From: Ensifer sp. MPMI2T
GTDB taxonomy: Bacteria > Pseudomonadota > Alphaproteobacteria > Rhizobiales > Rhizobiaceae
Assembly: GCF_004827385.1 (NCBI RefSeq)
Contig: NZ_SRXN01000015.1
Coordinates: 1 to 64,000 of the forward strand
Length of the DNA stretch: 64,000 bases
Direction: 5' to 3'
The position numbers were made by a program, and so were the translations under genes. The notes beneath the pieces are model-generated. The model made no database searches. It had not been told where the DNA came from and saw nothing but the letters and a program-made list of their open reading frames with translations. This document shows, piece after piece, positions 62,475-64,000 of the stretch (positions are counted from its first letter, which is position 1; the number at the start of each line of letters is the position of its first letter).

Positions 62475-63371
62475 TCAAGTCTTTCTCGATTTCCGTATGT
62501 ATTCGACGAGCGCGCGGAGCTTCAGCGGCTGCCGGTGGCGTGTGGGATAGTAAAGGTAAAAGCCGGCGAAGGGCGGACAGTAAGCCTCGAGCAGCGGCAC
62601 GAGCTCGCCGCGCTCGATATAGGGCTGAAACGTCTCCATCATCCCGAACGTGATCCCCGCTCCGGCCCTGGCCATGCGGATCATAATGCCCATGTCGTTG
62701 GTCGTTACGGCCGGGTCCACGGACACATCGAAGTCGCGACCATTCTCCGTAAACTCCCAGCGGTAGGGCGCGGCGTCCGGGCGCGGCCGCCAGCCCACGC
62801 AGACATGCATCGGAAGGTCGCGCGGATGGCTGGGGGTGCCATGTCGTTCGATATATCCGGGGGAGGCGACGGCGCATTGTCGTTGCTCCGCCGATACCGC
62901 CACCGCGATCATATCCTGCTCGATGACTTCGCCAAGCCGCACGCCCGCATCGAAGCCGGCCTCGACAATGTCGAACTCTTCGTCCGTGATCGTCAGGTCC
63001 AGCTTCACAGTCGGAAAGGCCTCGACAAACCCGGCGAGCAACTTGCCGGACAGGAAGCTCTCGGCGATCGACGAAACGGCGATCCGCAGGCGCCCGCTTG
63101 GATGGGCCTCGACCTCACGCACCGCCTGCACTGCTGCGCTTACCTGGGCGGCGGATAGACGCACAGCCTCGTAAAACAGCTCGCCTGCTTCCGTCAGCCT
63201 GACGCTGCGCGTCGTGCGCTGCACGAGAGCTACGCCGATGCGATCTTCCAGGCGCTGAAGTGCTTGGCTCACCGCCGAGCGGGTGACGCCGAGCCGCTCA
63301 CTCGCAACGCGGAAGTTGCGCGCTTCGGCTATCGCCAGAAACACTGAGATGCCTTCGAAATCATCGACCAT
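62475..63371 (-). CDS. LysR-type transcriptional regulator
   Basis: A 298-residue LysR regulator: HTH about 5-60 (NFRVASERLGVTRSAVSQAL), substrate domain 90-295 (IAVSSIAESFLSGKLLAGFV; ITFGMMETFQPYIERGELVP). Belongs to the subgroup often encoded divergent from oxidoreductase genes. A 21-bp palindrome overlaps its start codon and no Shine-Dalgarno is visible. Divergent from the Atu4866-like gene and, further on, an SDR gene, its probable targets. Confidence 0.9.
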   Translation of the reverse strand: MVDDFEGISVFLAIAEARNFRVASERLGVTRSAVSQALQRLEDRIGVALVQRTTRSVRLTEAGELFYEAVRLSAAQVSAAVQAVREVEAHPSGRLRIAVSSIAESFLSGKLLAGFVEAFPTVKLDLTITDEEFDIVEAGFDAGVRLGEVIEQDMIAVAVSAEQRQCAVASPGYIERHGTPSHPRDLPMHVCVGWRPRPDAAPYRWEFTENGRDFDVSVDPAVTTNDMGIMIRMARAGAGITFGMMETFQPYIERGELVPLLEAYCPPFAGFYLYYPTRHRQPLKLRALVEYIRKSRKT

Positions 63372-63391
63372 TGGTTAGAAAATCTAACCAA
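63371..63391. promoter_or_regulatory. LysR operator palindrome
   Basis: Arms TTGGTTAGA (63371-63379) and TCTAACCAA (63383-63391) with an AAA centre. The left arm shares its first base with the lysR start codon. T-N11-A type symmetry is included. Likely the binding site for self-repression and control of the divergent genes. Confidence 0.6.
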
Positions 63392-63471
63392 CGCATCCGG
63401 GATTGGCAACTCGATCGCGACATATCAGGCGCATAGCCTCCGATCGTTATCAGACGTTCATGAGAGGAAAC

Positions 63472-63837
63472 ATGTCCACTTCCTTTTGCAAAAACCTGGC
63501 GCTCGGTCCGGCCATCACCTTGCTTGCGACCTGCGGACCGGTGAGTTCCGCGGCCAGTGAAGCCCGGATCCACGATCAACACACGAAGCAGCAAGCAATG
63601 GCGCCGCACCTCTATGTCGGCCTGTGGGTGACGGACGACGGGTATGTCCGGCACGAGCTTCTCGCCAATGGGCGCTACGACGAAGCCCGCGGAAGGCGGC
63701 AAAGCGCCTACCAAGGGCGCTACGAGGTGTCCGGCAATCATATCGAGTATTGGGACGACACCGGTTTCACCGCCGACGGCGATTTTGTGGACGAGAACAC
63801 GCTTCACCACGGCGGCATGATCCTTCGCCGTCGCTGA
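63472..63837 (+). CDS. Atu4866-domain exported protein
   Basis: A 121-residue protein: N-terminal hydrophobic signal (FCKNLALGPAITLLATCGPV, ending SSAASEA), then the Atu4866 domain of about 75 residues (YVGLWVTDDGYVRHELLANG, QGRYEVSGNHIEYWDD, FVDENTLHHGGMIL). A small beta-barrel family named from Agrobacterium, with no known function. AGAGGA precedes ATG 63472; ATG 63403 and 63460 are in frame upstream. Divergent from lysR. Confidence 0.8.
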   Translation: MSTSFCKNLALGPAITLLATCGPVSSAASEARIHDQHTKQQAMAPHLYVGLWVTDDGYVRHELLANGRYDEARGRRQSAYQGRYEVSGNHIEYWDDTGFTADGDFVDENTLHHGGMILRRR

Positions 63838-63971
63838 TACACTCGCAGCGAAGAGAAAACCGTGCGTGGCTGGATATCGGGCGCGAGGCCGATCCTGGGT
63901 CGAAAGTCGAACCTTTTCAAAACAGGGAAGCCCTCGCATCGCCGCGAGGTGAATAGGAAATGGAGTTAGAG

Positions 63972-64000
63972 ATGTCGAATATTCAAGGTAAAGTCGTCGC
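63972..64000 (+). CDS. Start of an SDR-family oxidoreductase (cut by window end)
   Basis: ATG 63972 after GGAGTTAGAG opens MSNIQGKVVA, the usual beginning of short-chain dehydrogenases encoded beside this LysR type. Only nine full codons are in the window. ATG 63960 is also in frame. Identity rests on these residues and the neighbourhood. Confidence 0.5.

Noticed and set aside
1-64000. CRISPR arrays, rRNA genes, complete insertion sequences
   Set aside because: I looked for regular spacer repeats, rRNA motifs and transposase frames with terminal repeats and saw none.

Overview
The window looks like part of a large secondary replicon (symbiotic or accessory plasmid, or an integrated plasmid segment) of an alphaproteobacterium of the Rhizobiaceae, most probably the Sinorhizobium/Ensifer group. 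By eye the DNA is G+C-rich. Clues are a ParB/DUF932/toprim/DUF2493 plasmid gene set, a repC fragment, VirB-type secretion genes, two copies of a palindromic intergenic repeat of the rhizobial RIME type, and genes of the glx/mgs type. The taxonomic call is inference from gene content, not from a search.

Layout. (1) 1-13.8 kb: plasmid-maintenance genes (ParB-like, DUF932, DUF3846, DUF1173, toprim primase, DUF2493, DUF736) mixed with toxin-antitoxin modules (DUF1778/GNAT, VapBC) and stumps of a strawberry-notch protein, an aquaporin and a pRiA4b ORF-3 protein. (2) 13.8-22 kb: decayed conjugation/replication material: 5'-truncated traG/virD4 and virB9 fused head to head, intact virB10 and virB11, a LysR gene with a nonsense codon, a repC tail, a broken integrase, and a FitAB module. 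(3) 22.2-27.6 kb: an intact Ugp-type ABC importer with a sugar-phosphate isomerase. (4) 27.7-30.5 kb: a graveyard of gene fragments. (5) 30.5-53.9 kb: the centrepiece, an apparently complete methylated-amine catabolic island. (6) 54-57 kb: more fragments and a HigBA module whose toxin has a frameshift. (7) 57.4-64 kb: a NarL-type two-component system flanked by two Gly-rich exported proteins, an EAL phosphodiesterase, and a LysR/Atu4866/SDR cluster.

How the amine island should work (inference from named families): trimethylamine is oxidised to TMAO by the flavin monooxygenase Tmm. TMAO is split to dimethylamine and formaldehyde by the DUF1989-GcvT protein Tdm. Dimethylamine is demethylated by the heme-dependent DmmDABC system. 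Methylamine is joined to glutamate by GmaS, moved to N-methylglutamate by MgsABC, and oxidised back to glutamate by MgdABCD. The folate-domain proteins (Tdm, DmmD, MgdC) would hand C1 units to tetrahydrofolate, and FolD plus PurU would carry them to formate. An APC permease divergent from tdm is the best local candidate for uptake. A GlxA/GbdR-like AraC regulator and an XRE-cupin regulator sit between the mgd and mgs operons. No formate dehydrogenase is present in the window.
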